Positions 1-6,505 of a DNA stretch of 13,800 bases are shown one piece after another (position 1 is the stretch's first letter; every line of letters begins with the position of its first letter). Source of the stretch: Actinomycetota bacterium (GTDB lineage: Bacteria > Actinomycetota > Acidimicrobiia > Acidimicrobiales > CADCTF01); assembly GCA_019348305.1 (NCBI GenBank), contig JAHWJQ010000039.1:1-13800 (forward strand), given 5' to 3'. The position numbers and the translations under genes were made by a program. The notes under the pieces were generated by a model. It was given only the letters and a program-made list of their open reading frames with translations. It ran no database searches and was not told the DNA's origin.

Positions 1-702
1 CTCGGCAAACGTGCCGTGGGGCCAGCTTTCACCCACACCCACGACATCACCGTCTACACAGACTACCCAGTGGCCCAGCCCGACGGTTCGCTGGCCCCTC
101 GCGACATAGCGCTGCTCGCCGAGGGCGGCTCGTACCTCAACAACACGGGCAACACCGGCAGCATGTTCGTGATCGACGTGACCGACCCCCGAAAGCCGGT
201 CGTGCTCAACCGATGGCTGCACGAGACCGGCGAAGGTCACCACCCGATCCGTTACCACCACGAAGCACAGTTCCTCGACGGCGACCGCTCCGTCGTCCTC
301 GTCACCGACGAGGACCTGCACAACGGCTGCGGTCGCGCCGGCGGCGTCACCGCCGTGCGGGTGTCGGCCGACCTGACGAAGGCCGACGAGCTGAGCGAGT
401 GGTTCATCCCGGCGGGCACCCCGGCTCCGGCCTGCTCGGTGCACGTGTTTTCCTCCAAGGGCTCCCTCGCCTTCTTCGGCTCGTACAACGCCGGGCTCCA
501 GGTCGTCGACTACAGCGATCCCCGTAATCCGGCCCAGGGGGGCTACTCCATCCAGCCTGGCACCAGCGCCTGGGGCGCCACCGTCCACGGCGACGACATC
601 ATCTATGTCGGCGACATGTCCCGCGGGCTCGATGTCTTCACCCTCGACGACCCGCAGCTGCTGCTCAAGCTCAAGTTCAAGGGCAAGCCGCTGAAGCTGT
701 GA
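1..702 (+). CDS. LVIVD-repeat protein, 3' part only
   Basis: The frame is open from the left edge, so the start lies outside the window and 233 codons before the TGA are visible. The protein shows beta-propeller-like LVIVD repeats: segments of the form MFVIDVTDPRKPVVL, GLQVVDYSDPRNP and GLDVFTLDDP, each a short strand ending in D-x-x-D/N-P. This family is found in secreted or surface-exposed proteins of unknown biochemical role; the repeats suggest a binding scaffold rather than an enzyme. A signal peptide, if any, would be in the missing N-terminus. The gene converges on the EamA-type gene of the opposite strand. It contains no TTA, CTA or TCA codon, which is why the codon-aligned antisense frame stays open throughout. 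Family assignment is fairly secure; function is unknown. Confidence 0.75.
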   Translation, partial: LGKRAVGPAFTHTHDITVYTDYPVAQPDGSLAPRDIALLAEGGSYLNNTGNTGSMFVIDVTDPRKPVVLNRWLHETGEGHHPIRYHHEAQFLDGDRSVVLVTDEDLHNGCGRAGGVTAVRVSADLTKADELSEWFIPAGTPAPACSVHVFSSKGSLAFFGSYNAGLQVVDYSDPRNPAQGGYSIQPGTSAWGATVHGDDIIYVGDMSRGLDVFTLDDPQLLLKLKFKGKPLKL

Positions 703-711
703 ACGGATGTC

Positions 712-1608
712 ACCGAGGCGCACCCGCCGCGCCGCGGGCGAGAGTGCCCCGAACCACACCCCGACAACGACGAGGGCGCCACCGGTGACTGCCTGAGTGC
801 TGACCGGCTCGTCGGCCAGCAATGCGCCGAGCCCGAGCGTCACGACCGGGAACAGCACGAACATGTACGACGTGGCCGACGCCGTCCACCGGCGGACCAC
901 CAGCAGCACGAGAACGAAGAGCCCCACCGAGCCGATCGTCACGAGGTAGGTGACCGCCCAGAACGCCTCGGGTCGGCGCGGCAGCACCCATGGCTCGCCG
1001 GCCGCGAGCGAGAGGGCCAGCAGGACGACAGCGCCCACCGTCGTGCCCACCGCGTTCGTCATGGCCGGATGGTTGGCGGACAGCTGCTTGCCCAAGATGA
1101 TGCTCTCGCCCACGGCCACCGCCGCAGCAAGCATCGCGGCCAAGGCGGCCGGCGGAATCTCGACGTTCTGCGGCCCGAGAGTCATCCACACGATGCCGGC
1201 CAGCGCGAGCAGCGAGCCGATCATGCCCCGCCACCGCAGCCGTTCCATGCCGTGCGCAGCGGCCAGCAACACGGTCACCAGGGGGACCACCGCCAGCACG
1301 ACCACGGCCACGCCGGCCGCCACCCGCACCAACGCCCAGTAGACCAGCGCGTAGGAGGTGGCGAAGCTCAGGGCCCCGTACGCGGCAGTAAGCGCCAGCT
1401 GGCGTCCCCGCGGCCAGCGCAGCCGGAAGATGACGGCAATGGCCACGAACAGCAGCGACGCCAGCGAGAACCGCAGGCCGGCGCCCCAGAACGGGGCCAG
1501 CTCCCGGTTGCTGAAGCGAACAGCGAGGAAGTTGGCCCCGCCGATCGTCACCGCCAACCCGAACGTGGCGAGGGTCAGCGCGTCGGGCGAACGTCCCGCA
1601 CCGTCCAT
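712..1608 (-). CDS. EamA/DMT-superfamily transporter, no stop codon found in frame
   Basis: From ATG at 1608 this strand encodes about 299 residues of a hydrophobic protein, with roughly ten membrane segments in two halves, as in EamA-type drug/metabolite transporters. Recognisable parts are the N-terminal helix with GGANFLAVRFSNRE, the paired-helix stretch VVVLAVVPLVTVLLA, the second repeat GESIILGKQLSANHPA, and a C-terminal FVLFPVVTLGLGALLADEPV motif. The usual family length is near 300. The expected end lies around 712, but the frame carries no stop there and continues antisense through the whole LVIVD gene to the window edge. One frame over, a TGA sits at 712-710, so a one-base indel near the C-terminus could explain it. 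The left coordinate is therefore my estimate of the end of the homologous part. Substrate unknown; export of small metabolites is inferred from the family. Confidence 0.75.
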
Positions 1609-1617
1609 CGGCGAAGA

Positions 1618-1623
1618 ACGGTA
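1618..1623 (-). promoter_or_regulatory. -10-like TACCGT before EamA-type gene
   Basis: On the minus strand TACCGT lies nine bases before the ATG at 1608, and no Shine-Dalgarno sequence sits at a normal distance. It fits the TANNNT actinobacterial -10 pattern seen before several other genes here. The 74-base gap to the divergent gene at 1683 would hold both promoters. No convincing -35 box. Confidence 0.35.
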
Positions 1624-1667
1624 GAGGGTTTTCGACTGCGCCTCCGTGCGAAACTGATCGACCAGGC

Positions 1668-1675
1668 AAAAGGAG
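1668..1675 (+). promoter_or_regulatory. Shine-Dalgarno AAAAGGAG for zinc-ribbon gene
   Basis: AAAAGGAG is followed by seven bases and then the ATG at 1683. It is one of only three strong ribosome binding sites in the window and fixes the start of the zinc-ribbon gene. Confidence 0.7.
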
Positions 1676-1682
1676 TGACGCG

Positions 1683-1979
1683 ATGAAGTGTCCGAGCGAC
1701 GGCGAGACGTTGCTGATGTCCGAGCGCCAGGGGGTCGAGATCGACTACTGCCCCCGCTGTCGCGGTGTCTGGCTCGACCGGGGGGAGCTCGACAAGCTGC
1801 TGAGCGCTGTCGACCGCGACGAGGACGAGAGAGCAGGGTACCGAGACCGCGACGACCGAGGCCGCGACGACGACCGGTACCGAGGCCGCGACGACGACCG
1901 CTACGTCGGCCACCGCGGCTACTCGGGCCACAAGCGCAAGAAGTCGTTCCTGAGCGAGATGTTCGAGTTCGGAGACTGA
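1683..1979 (+). CDS. Small TFIIB-type zinc-ribbon protein
   Basis: A 98-residue protein with an N-terminal zf-TFIIB-type zinc ribbon: Cys3 in MKCPSDGE, then CPRCRGVWLDRGEL at residues 23-36, with Cys23 and Cys26. The second Cys of the first knuckle is replaced by Asp6, which I recall being common in this small-protein family, so metal binding may use three Cys plus another ligand. Residues 44-76 are a charged low-complexity tract rich in Arg and Asp, including an exact RGRDDDRY duplication. The basic KRKKSF motif and FEFGD end follow. Such proteins are frequent in bacteria but have no settled function; nucleic acid or protein binding is a guess. Start fixed by a strong Shine-Dalgarno sequence. 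Confidence 0.8.
   Translation: MKCPSDGETLLMSERQGVEIDYCPRCRGVWLDRGELDKLLSAVDRDEDERAGYRDRDDRGRDDDRYRGRDDDRYVGHRGYSGHKRKKSFLSEMFEFGD
1857..1904 (+). repeat. Two tandem 24-base units inside zinc-ribbon gene
   Basis: Units 1857-1880 and 1881-1904 differ by one base near the end (cggtac versus cgctac) and each encodes RGRDDDRY. A partial, diverged copy (cgagaccgcgacgac) precedes them at 1842-1856. The near-identity suggests recent slippage in the charged tail. Confidence 0.8.
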
Positions 1980-2028
1980 GCCTTCACCTGGCCGGGACCG
2001 TCTCCCCATCTTCAACAGTGAGACTGCT

Positions 2029-2040
2029 GGGTAGAACCGC
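2029..2040 (+). promoter_or_regulatory. -10-like TAGAAC in a repeated 12-base block
   Basis: The block gggtagaaccgc contains TAGAAC at 2032-2037, eight bases before the ATG at 2046. The same 12 bases recur at 2863-2874 before the next gene. No Shine-Dalgarno sequence is visible. A small dyad, CAGTgagACTG, lies at 2016-2026 just upstream. TAGAAC departs from TANNNT at the last base, so the promoter call is tentative. Confidence 0.35.
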
Positions 2041-2045
2041 GGACC

Positions 2046-2825
2046 ATGTACGGCGTCATTCTGCTGCTGGTGGTTGCCCTTCTTTCGCTGCTGATCACCC
2101 GCGTGGCGACCATCGCTCTCACCGCCACAGGGATGCCCCGTCCCTCGGCCCGGTTCCAGGCCCGCTCGGCCCTGAGCGGCGTCGGGTTCACCACCAACGA
2201 GTCCGAGTCGGTGGTGACTCATCCTGCGCGGCGTCGCATCATCATGGCCCTGATGCTCATCGGCAGCGTCGGCCTGGCGACCAGCATCGCCGGCGTCCTC
2301 GCCGGCCTCGTGGGGGGGACGCCTGACGCCGGCGAGCGGGTCAGCCGGGCAGCGGTGCTCGTGGCCGGCCTGGTGACCATCTACGCGGCGTCGATGTCCA
2401 AGCGCGTCGACCGCCGCCTGTCGAAGCTCATCGGCCGCGCCCTGGCCCGCTTCACCGACCTCGATCTGCGCGATTACGCGGCCCTTCTCCACATCTCCGG
2501 CGACTACGAGGTCAAGGAGATGGTCGCTTCCCCGGGCGCCTGGATCACGGGACGGCAACTGGGCGAGCTACGACTGCGCGATGAGGGCGTGTTGGTCCTT
2601 GGCATCGTCCGCAGCGACGGCTCCTACCTCGGGGTGCCGACCAAGCACACCCGCATCGAAGCCGGCGACACGCTCATCCTCTACGGGCGGGACGGGCGGT
2701 TCGCCGAGCTCACGTCCCGGCCGGCGGGGGAGGCCGGGGCTCAGGCACACCAACGTGCAGTTGCCTCCCACAACGACGAGGTCGACCAAGAGACGGAACG
2801 TCGGGGCGCCGGCGACACGCCGTAG
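2046..2825 (+). CDS. Membrane protein with C-terminal TrkA-C domain
   Basis: A 259-residue protein. Residues 3-25 form a first membrane helix, 65-90 a second and about 101-118 a third. Between the first two lies a segment (residues 41-50, SALSGVGFTT) that resembles a potassium-channel-like selectivity loop of Trk/Ktr proteins. Residues about 150-222 fit a TrkA-C (RCK-C) domain, with DEGVLVLGIVRSDG and IEAGDTLILYGRDG, which senses small ligands such as cyclic di-AMP in characterised potassium transport proteins. There is no Rossmann RCK-N domain and no full Trk channel. The C-terminus after 225 is polar and likely disordered. It may be a regulatory membrane protein for ion homeostasis, but the role is inference. 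The start follows a possible -10 element with no Shine-Dalgarno sequence. Confidence 0.75.
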   Translation: MYGVILLLVVALLSLLITRVATIALTATGMPRPSARFQARSALSGVGFTTNESESVVTHPARRRIIMALMLIGSVGLATSIAGVLAGLVGGTPDAGERVSRAAVLVAGLVTIYAASMSKRVDRRLSKLIGRALARFTDLDLRDYAALLHISGDYEVKEMVASPGAWITGRQLGELRLRDEGVLVLGIVRSDGSYLGVPTKHTRIEAGDTLILYGRDGRFAELTSRPAGEAGAQAHQRAVASHNDEVDQETERRGAGDTP

Positions 2826-2848
2826 CGGGCGCCGGTCCCAAATGGGTT

Positions 2849-2862
2849 GGGCGCCTGCGCCC
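2849..2862 (+). promoter_or_regulatory. Dyad GGGCGC-ct-GCGCCC upstream of hydrolase gene
   Basis: A perfect six-base inverted repeat with a two-base centre lies just before the TAGAAC element at 2866, within a 52-base gap. A GGCGCC at 2828-2833 can also pair with GGCGCC at 2850-2855. It could be an operator for the following gene or a weak terminator for the preceding one; no T-tract follows. GC-rich dyads arise easily in this genome, so confidence is low. Confidence 0.3.
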
Positions 2863-2874
2863 GGGTAGAACCGC
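2863..2874 (+). promoter_or_regulatory. -10-like TAGAAC, second copy of the 12-base block
   Basis: The block gggtagaaccgc repeats the one at 2029-2040. TAGAAC at 2866-2871 lies six bases before the ATG at 2878, a spacing that fits a leaderless transcript. There is no Shine-Dalgarno sequence. Confidence 0.4.
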
Positions 2875-2877
2875 CCA

Positions 2878-3723
2878 ATGCGCCAGCCGATCGAGCTGCC
2901 TGCTCCGTCCACCGCAGTGGATCCCGACGAGGTGGCGGTGACGTGGATCGGCACAGCAACGGTGCTGCTGCAGGTGGGCGGTTTCACCGTCCTCACCGAT
3001 CCGAACTTCCTCCACGAGGGGGAGTACGCGGCTCTGGGCTACGGACTGCGATCGCGTCGGCTCACCAACCCGGCCATGGAGATCGCCGACCTTCCGCCAC
3101 TCGACCTCATCGTGCTCTCCCACCACCATGGCGACCACTTCGACGACGTCGCGGCGCGCGATCTGCCCAAAGACGTCCCCATCGTGACGACGGCGCACGC
3201 TGCCCGGAAGCTGCGACGCCAGGGTTTCACGGGCGCCCTCGCCATGGCGATGTGGGATGAGGTGGCGTTCGACCGTGCCGACCAGCGCCTGTCGGTGACG
3301 GCCCTGCCGGGTCAGCACGCCCCGGCTCCGCTGCGGGCCCTTCTGCCGCCGGTGATGGGCAGCATGGTGGAGCTCGGGGCCCGCTCCGGCGAACCGCGCT
3401 TCCGCCTCTACATCAGCGGCGACACGCTGCTGCACGACCGCCTGGCCGACATCCCCGCCCGCTACCCGGCGATCGACCTCGCGTTGGTGCACCTCGGTGG
3501 CACCCGCGTGCTGGGGGTGATGGTGACCATGGACGGCCGTGACGGGGTTCGGGCGCTCGAGCTGATCAAACCCCGCGAAGCCATCCCGGTCCACTTCGGG
3601 GATTACACCGTGTTCCGCTCGCCGCTCCAGAGCTTCGCCGACGAGGTGGAGAAACGGCGCCCCACCGCCAAGGTCCACTACCTCGAGCGCGGAGCCACCC
3701 ACCGCCTCCGCCTCACCGGCTGA
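2878..3723 (+). CDS. Metallo-beta-lactamase-fold hydrolase (UlaG/NAPE-PLD-like)
   Basis: A 281-residue protein with the class signature. WIGTATVLLQVGGFTVLTDP at residues 23-42 is the opening beta-hairpin region of L-ascorbate-6-phosphate lactonase (UlaG) and NAPE-PLD-like enzymes. The metal motif SHHHGDHFD spans residues 81-89 (His82, His84, Asp86, His87). Further ligand candidates are His147 in GQHAP, Asp182 in ISGDTL and His239 in PVHFGDY, so the full two-metal set looks intact. Proteins of this group cleave phosphodiester, lactone or amide bonds in small molecules or lipids; the substrate cannot be read from the sequence. No signal peptide is seen, so it is probably cytoplasmic. It starts 52 bases after the TrkA-C gene and seems to have its own promoter. 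Confidence 0.85.
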   Translation: MRQPIELPAPSTAVDPDEVAVTWIGTATVLLQVGGFTVLTDPNFLHEGEYAALGYGLRSRRLTNPAMEIADLPPLDLIVLSHHHGDHFDDVAARDLPKDVPIVTTAHAARKLRRQGFTGALAMAMWDEVAFDRADQRLSVTALPGQHAPAPLRALLPPVMGSMVELGARSGEPRFRLYISGDTLLHDRLADIPARYPAIDLALVHLGGTRVLGVMVTMDGRDGVRALELIKPREAIPVHFGDYTVFRSPLQSFADEVEKRRPTAKVHYLERGATHRLRLTG

Positions 3724-3785
3724 CCCTTCCCCCCGGGATGAGGTTTTCCGGATCGTGCTTTTGTTCACAATGAGAACCAGGGACG

Positions 3786-3792
3786 AAAAGGA
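3786..3792 (+). promoter_or_regulatory. Shine-Dalgarno AAAAGGA for first PadR gene
   Basis: AAAAGGA is followed by eight bases and the ATG at 3801. It favours that start over the in-frame ATG at 3792, which overlaps the motif itself. Confidence 0.55.
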
Positions 3793-3800
3793 TGACGGCG

Positions 3801-4175
3801 ATGAGAACGGCGAACAGCAGTGACGTGGGAAGCGGGAAGTGGCCGGCGCAGGTGGCCGAGACGGCGGTCCTGGTGCTGCTCAAGCAACGGTGGAGCCACG
3901 GCTACGGTCTGCACGAGCGGCTCCGCGAGCTCGGTGTGCCGGTGGGTGACCTCAGCCGGCTCTACCGCTCGCTGCACAAGCTCGAAGACGAAGGAATCGT
4001 CACCTCGCGGTGGGACACCGAGGCCCCCCGGAAGGGCCCGGCCCGGCGCATCTACACCCTCACCAGCCAGGGCAACCGCTACCTGCGGCGTCGCATCGGC
4101 GCACTGCGCCTGAATACCGACGTGCTGAACAGGATTCGCTCGCGTTATGTGGACGTGGCGGACCAGGTCGCCTGA
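3801..4175 (+). CDS. PadR-family transcriptional regulator, copy 1
   Basis: A 124-residue protein of the short PadR type: a winged helix-turn-helix domain with ETAVLVLLKQ, SHGY, DLSRLYRSLHKLEDEGIV and the wing GPARRIYTLT, followed by one C-terminal helix. PadR proteins bind DNA as dimers and usually repress nearby genes, often in response to phenolic or toxic small molecules. The C-terminal helix is short, as in the PadR-s1 subgroup. It is about 60% identical, by my hand alignment over about 104 positions, to the next gene, so the two are tandem duplicates. ATG 3792 is a possible alternative start; 3801 is preferred for its ribosome binding site. Neighbouring candidates for control are the hydrolase upstream and the glycosyltransferase fusion downstream, but no operator is clear. 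Confidence 0.85.
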   Translation: MRTANSSDVGSGKWPAQVAETAVLVLLKQRWSHGYGLHERLRELGVPVGDLSRLYRSLHKLEDEGIVTSRWDTEAPRKGPARRIYTLTSQGNRYLRRRIGALRLNTDVLNRIRSRYVDVADQVA

Positions 4176-4274
4176 GAAGCCCAGGAGAATGCTGGCGTTT
4201 CGCCGCCGGAAGGTGCAGACTACATCTAGGTGTGGTCGACAGTGACCTCTCCCTACGCGACGAATGGCGGCCCG

Positions 4275-4640
4275 ATGTCTGATGGCGATTCTGCAAGCAC
4301 GGTCTGGGCTCCGCAGATGCTGGAGACTGCCGTGCTCGTGCTGTTGAAGCAACATCCCAGCCACGGGTACGCCCTGCTGGGCCCCATCCAAGAGCTCGGG
4401 GTGGAGGTCGGCGACCTCAGTCGCCTCTATCGCGCCCTGCGCAATCTGGAGACCGAAGGCATCGTGGCCTCGAGTTGGGACACCACCGCCAAGGGACGGG
4501 GCCCGGCCCGGAGGATCTACTCGATCACGCGCACAGGCCAGCGGCACTTGCGCCAGCGGATCAAGGCACTCCGGGCGAACACCGAAGTGATGGAGCGCAT
4601 CGAAGCGCAGTACCTGGAGCTCTCCGGCGAAAGCCGCTGA
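4275..4640 (+). CDS. PadR-family transcriptional regulator, copy 2
   Basis: A 121-residue short PadR protein, paralogous to the preceding gene. The shared core includes ETAVLVLLKQ, SHGY, VGDLSRLYR, EGIV, WDT and GPARRIY; differences cluster in the second helix and at the C-terminus, which may give different effectors or dimer partners. Heterodimers are conceivable. The frame opens earlier with a GTG at 4230; I chose ATG 4275 because it gives an N-terminus about as long as that of copy 1, and because a TAGGTG element at 4227 overlaps the GTG and could instead be the -10 of a short leader. Neither start has a good Shine-Dalgarno sequence, so this choice is uncertain. Confidence 0.82.
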   Translation: MSDGDSASTVWAPQMLETAVLVLLKQHPSHGYALLGPIQELGVEVGDLSRLYRALRNLETEGIVASSWDTTAKGRGPARRIYSITRTGQRHLRQRIKALRANTEVMERIEAQYLELSGESR

Positions 4641-4725
4641 CGCCGCGCCTTCGCTGGCGGGATGAGCCGATCGGCCTATTCAGCCCCAGCGCCGGCCGTC
4701 CGAAGCAACGATGGCGGCCGCGTGC

Positions 4726-4763
4726 GGGCCGGGCTCGGTGGTCGACCCCGCGGAGCCCGGCCT
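4726..4763 (+). terminator. Strong intergenic hairpin
   Basis: GGCCGGGCTC at 4727-4736 pairs perfectly with GAGCCCGGCC at 4753-4762, extended by a G-U pair outside. The 16-base loop contains the palindrome GGTCGACC. It lies in the 179-base gap between the second PadR gene and the glycosyltransferase fusion. There is no T-tract, so it could be a U-less terminator as proposed for actinobacteria, or a regulatory structure in a leader of the fusion gene. Confidence 0.45.
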
Positions 4764-4819
4764 GCACCGGAGCGTGAGCATCCACCCCCCGGGCCGCGGA
4801 TCGGACAGGATGGTCGGGG

Positions 4820-6505
4820 ATGGGACGGGTCGCGAGCAGCCTCAGCATCGTGTATCCCATGTGGAACGAGGAGCCTTCGATCCACCTGGCAGTCGAGGCG
4901 GCTCGGGAGGCGGGGGCGGCGCTGGTGGCCGCCGGCGACATCGACAGCTACGAGATCGTCATCGTGGACGACGCCTCCACCGACGCCACCGGGCGGATCG
5001 CCGACGAGTTGGCCGCCGCCGACCACAGGCTCGTGGTCGAGCACCACCGCCACAACCTGGGGCTCGGGGGTTCGATCAAGACCGGCCTTTCTGCAGCGAG
5101 CGGCGAGCTCATCCTCTACACCGACGCCGACCTGCCGTGTGACCTGCTCGAGGGCCTGACGCGCGGCGTGCGCCTCATGCGGCTCTACGACGCCGACATC
5201 GTCAGTGCCTACCGCCACGACCGCACCGCCGAGGGGCCCCGGCGGGCGGTGTACTCCTTCGGCTACAACCTCATGATCCGCGCCACCTTCGGCCTGCGGG
5301 TGCGAGACATCAACTTCGCCTTCAAGCTGCTGCGTCGCCCGGTGCTCGACCAGGTCGTGCTCGAAAGCGTCGGTTCTTTCATCGACGCCGAGCTACTGAT
5401 CCGTGCCCACCGCCTGGGCTTTCACATCATCCAGTTCGGCGTGGACTACTTCCCGCGAACCCGCGGCGTGTCCACCCTGTCGTCGGCGGGGACCATCGTC
5501 ACCATGCTGAGGGAGCTGCGGGTGCAGCGTCCCCGGTTGGCTGAGATCTCGGCGGTGGTGCCCGAGGCGGCCCCGTGCCAAGAGGTGCCCGGGGCCCCGT
5601 CGGCCCAGCCGGCCAAACGGAGCCGCCGGCGACAGCGCCGGCCACCGCGGCATTGCCCGCCGGGCGGGCGGCTCCTCATCGTGACCGCCGACGACTACGG
5701 GCTCACCGAAGCGGTGGCCACCGGTATCCTGCGGGCACACAGGGAAGGCATCGTCACCAGCACCTCGGCTCTGGTGCTGGCGCCGGCGTTTGCCACTGCC
5801 GGAAAGTGGCTGGCCGAGGAGGAGCGCCTGGGTGTCGGCGTCCACCTGGCGGCGGTGGGGGAGGACCCCCCGCTTCTCGGGCCCCACGAGATCCCGAGCT
5901 TGGTCGATCGCCGCGGCCGCCTCCCCAACGATTGGCGCGCCTTTCTCACCCGAGCCGTGGCCGGTCGCATCGACCCCGACGACCTGGCGAGGGAGTTCAG
6001 GGCCCAGCTCGAGGCGGTCCGCCAGCTCGGCATCAGCGTCACCCACCTCGACACCCACCAGCACCTGCACCTGTGGCCGATGGTGCGCGACGTGGTGCTC
6101 GGCCTCGCGGTGGAGGCAGGGGTCAAAGGCGTGCGGGTACCCCGCTCTCGCAGTGCCCTCAAAGGCCGAGGCATCGGCTACCTGGCCAACCAGCTTGGCG
6201 ATCGAGCCGGTGCTCGAGGGCTGGTGTTCCCAGACGACGCCGCGGGGCTCGACGAAGCCGGGCACATGGACGGTCGCGCGCTGGCCGTCGCCCTCGACCG
6301 GCTGGCCCAGTCGGATGCCGGGGCCGTGGAGCTGTCGGCCCACCCGGGGGAGGGAGATGACCCCGACCGGGCCCGGTACCGCTGGAACTACGAATGGGAG
6401 CGAGAGCTCGACGCGCTTGTGTCGCCGGCGGCTGGGCGAGCGGTGACCGCCCTCGGCTTCGTTCTCGGGAACTACCGCGACCTGGTCGAGCGCCGGGGTG
6501 GGTGA
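4820..6505 (+). CDS. Fusion: DPM1-like glycosyltransferase 2 + YdjC/ChbG deacetylase
   Basis: A 561-residue two-domain protein. Residues 6-245 are a family 2 glycosyltransferase like dolichol-phosphate mannose synthase: YPMWNE (12-17), VIVDDAST (47-54) and the metal motif TDADLP (101-106). No membrane anchor is seen. A Pro/Arg-rich linker at about 250-283 leads to a YdjC/ChbG/HpnK-type deacetylase at 284-556, with TADDYGL (289-295), GVGVHL (338-343), THLDTHQHLHLWP (408-420) and ELSAHPGE (504-511), so the metal-binding Asp and His residues appear intact. In Francisella, separate proteins FlmF2 and NaxD make and then deacetylate undecaprenyl-phosphate GalNAc; the fusion joins the same two activities. 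I infer that it makes a polyprenyl-phosphate amino sugar for the envelope. The sugar is unknown. It overlaps the methyltransferase gene by eight bases. Confidence 0.85.
   Translation: MGRVASSLSIVYPMWNEEPSIHLAVEAAREAGAALVAAGDIDSYEIVIVDDASTDATGRIADELAAADHRLVVEHHRHNLGLGGSIKTGLSAASGELILYTDADLPCDLLEGLTRGVRLMRLYDADIVSAYRHDRTAEGPRRAVYSFGYNLMIRATFGLRVRDINFAFKLLRRPVLDQVVLESVGSFIDAELLIRAHRLGFHIIQFGVDYFPRTRGVSTLSSAGTIVTMLRELRVQRPRLAEISAVVPEAAPCQEVPGAPSAQPAKRSRRRQRRPPRHCPPGGRLLIVTADDYGLTEAVATGILRAHREGIVTSTSALVLAPAFATAGKWLAEEERLGVGVHLAAVGEDPPLLGPHEIPSLVDRRGRLPNDWRAFLTRAVAGRIDPDDLAREFRAQLEAVRQLGISVTHLDTHQHLHLWPMVRDVVLGLAVEAGVKGVRVPRSRSALKGRGIGYLANQLGDRAGARGLVFPDDAAGLDEAGHMDGRALAVALDRLAQSDAGAVELSAHPGEGDDPDRARYRWNYEWERELDALVSPAAGRAVTALGFVLGNYRDLVERRGG

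Noticed and set aside
723..738. CCCGC/GCGGG hairpin as a bidirectional terminator between the convergent genes
   Set aside because: Five-base GC stem inside the transporter's C-terminal coding region with no T-tract; base composition alone explains it.
710..1669. A 319-codon minus-strand frame over the transporter
   Set aside because: It yields an Arg/Gly-rich product with no domain; the frame one base over encodes a proper EamA-type membrane protein.
1575..2558. Long minus-strand frame opposite the zinc-ribbon and TrkA-C genes
   Set aside because: The product is rich in Arg, Gly and His without recognisable motifs, and the sense strand has better-supported genes.
3763..3777. GTTC-7-GAAC inverted repeat before the first PadR gene as an operator
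   Set aside because: Four-base arms only, unlike the usual ATGT/ACAT PadR operator or the mycobacterial LexA box; expected by chance.
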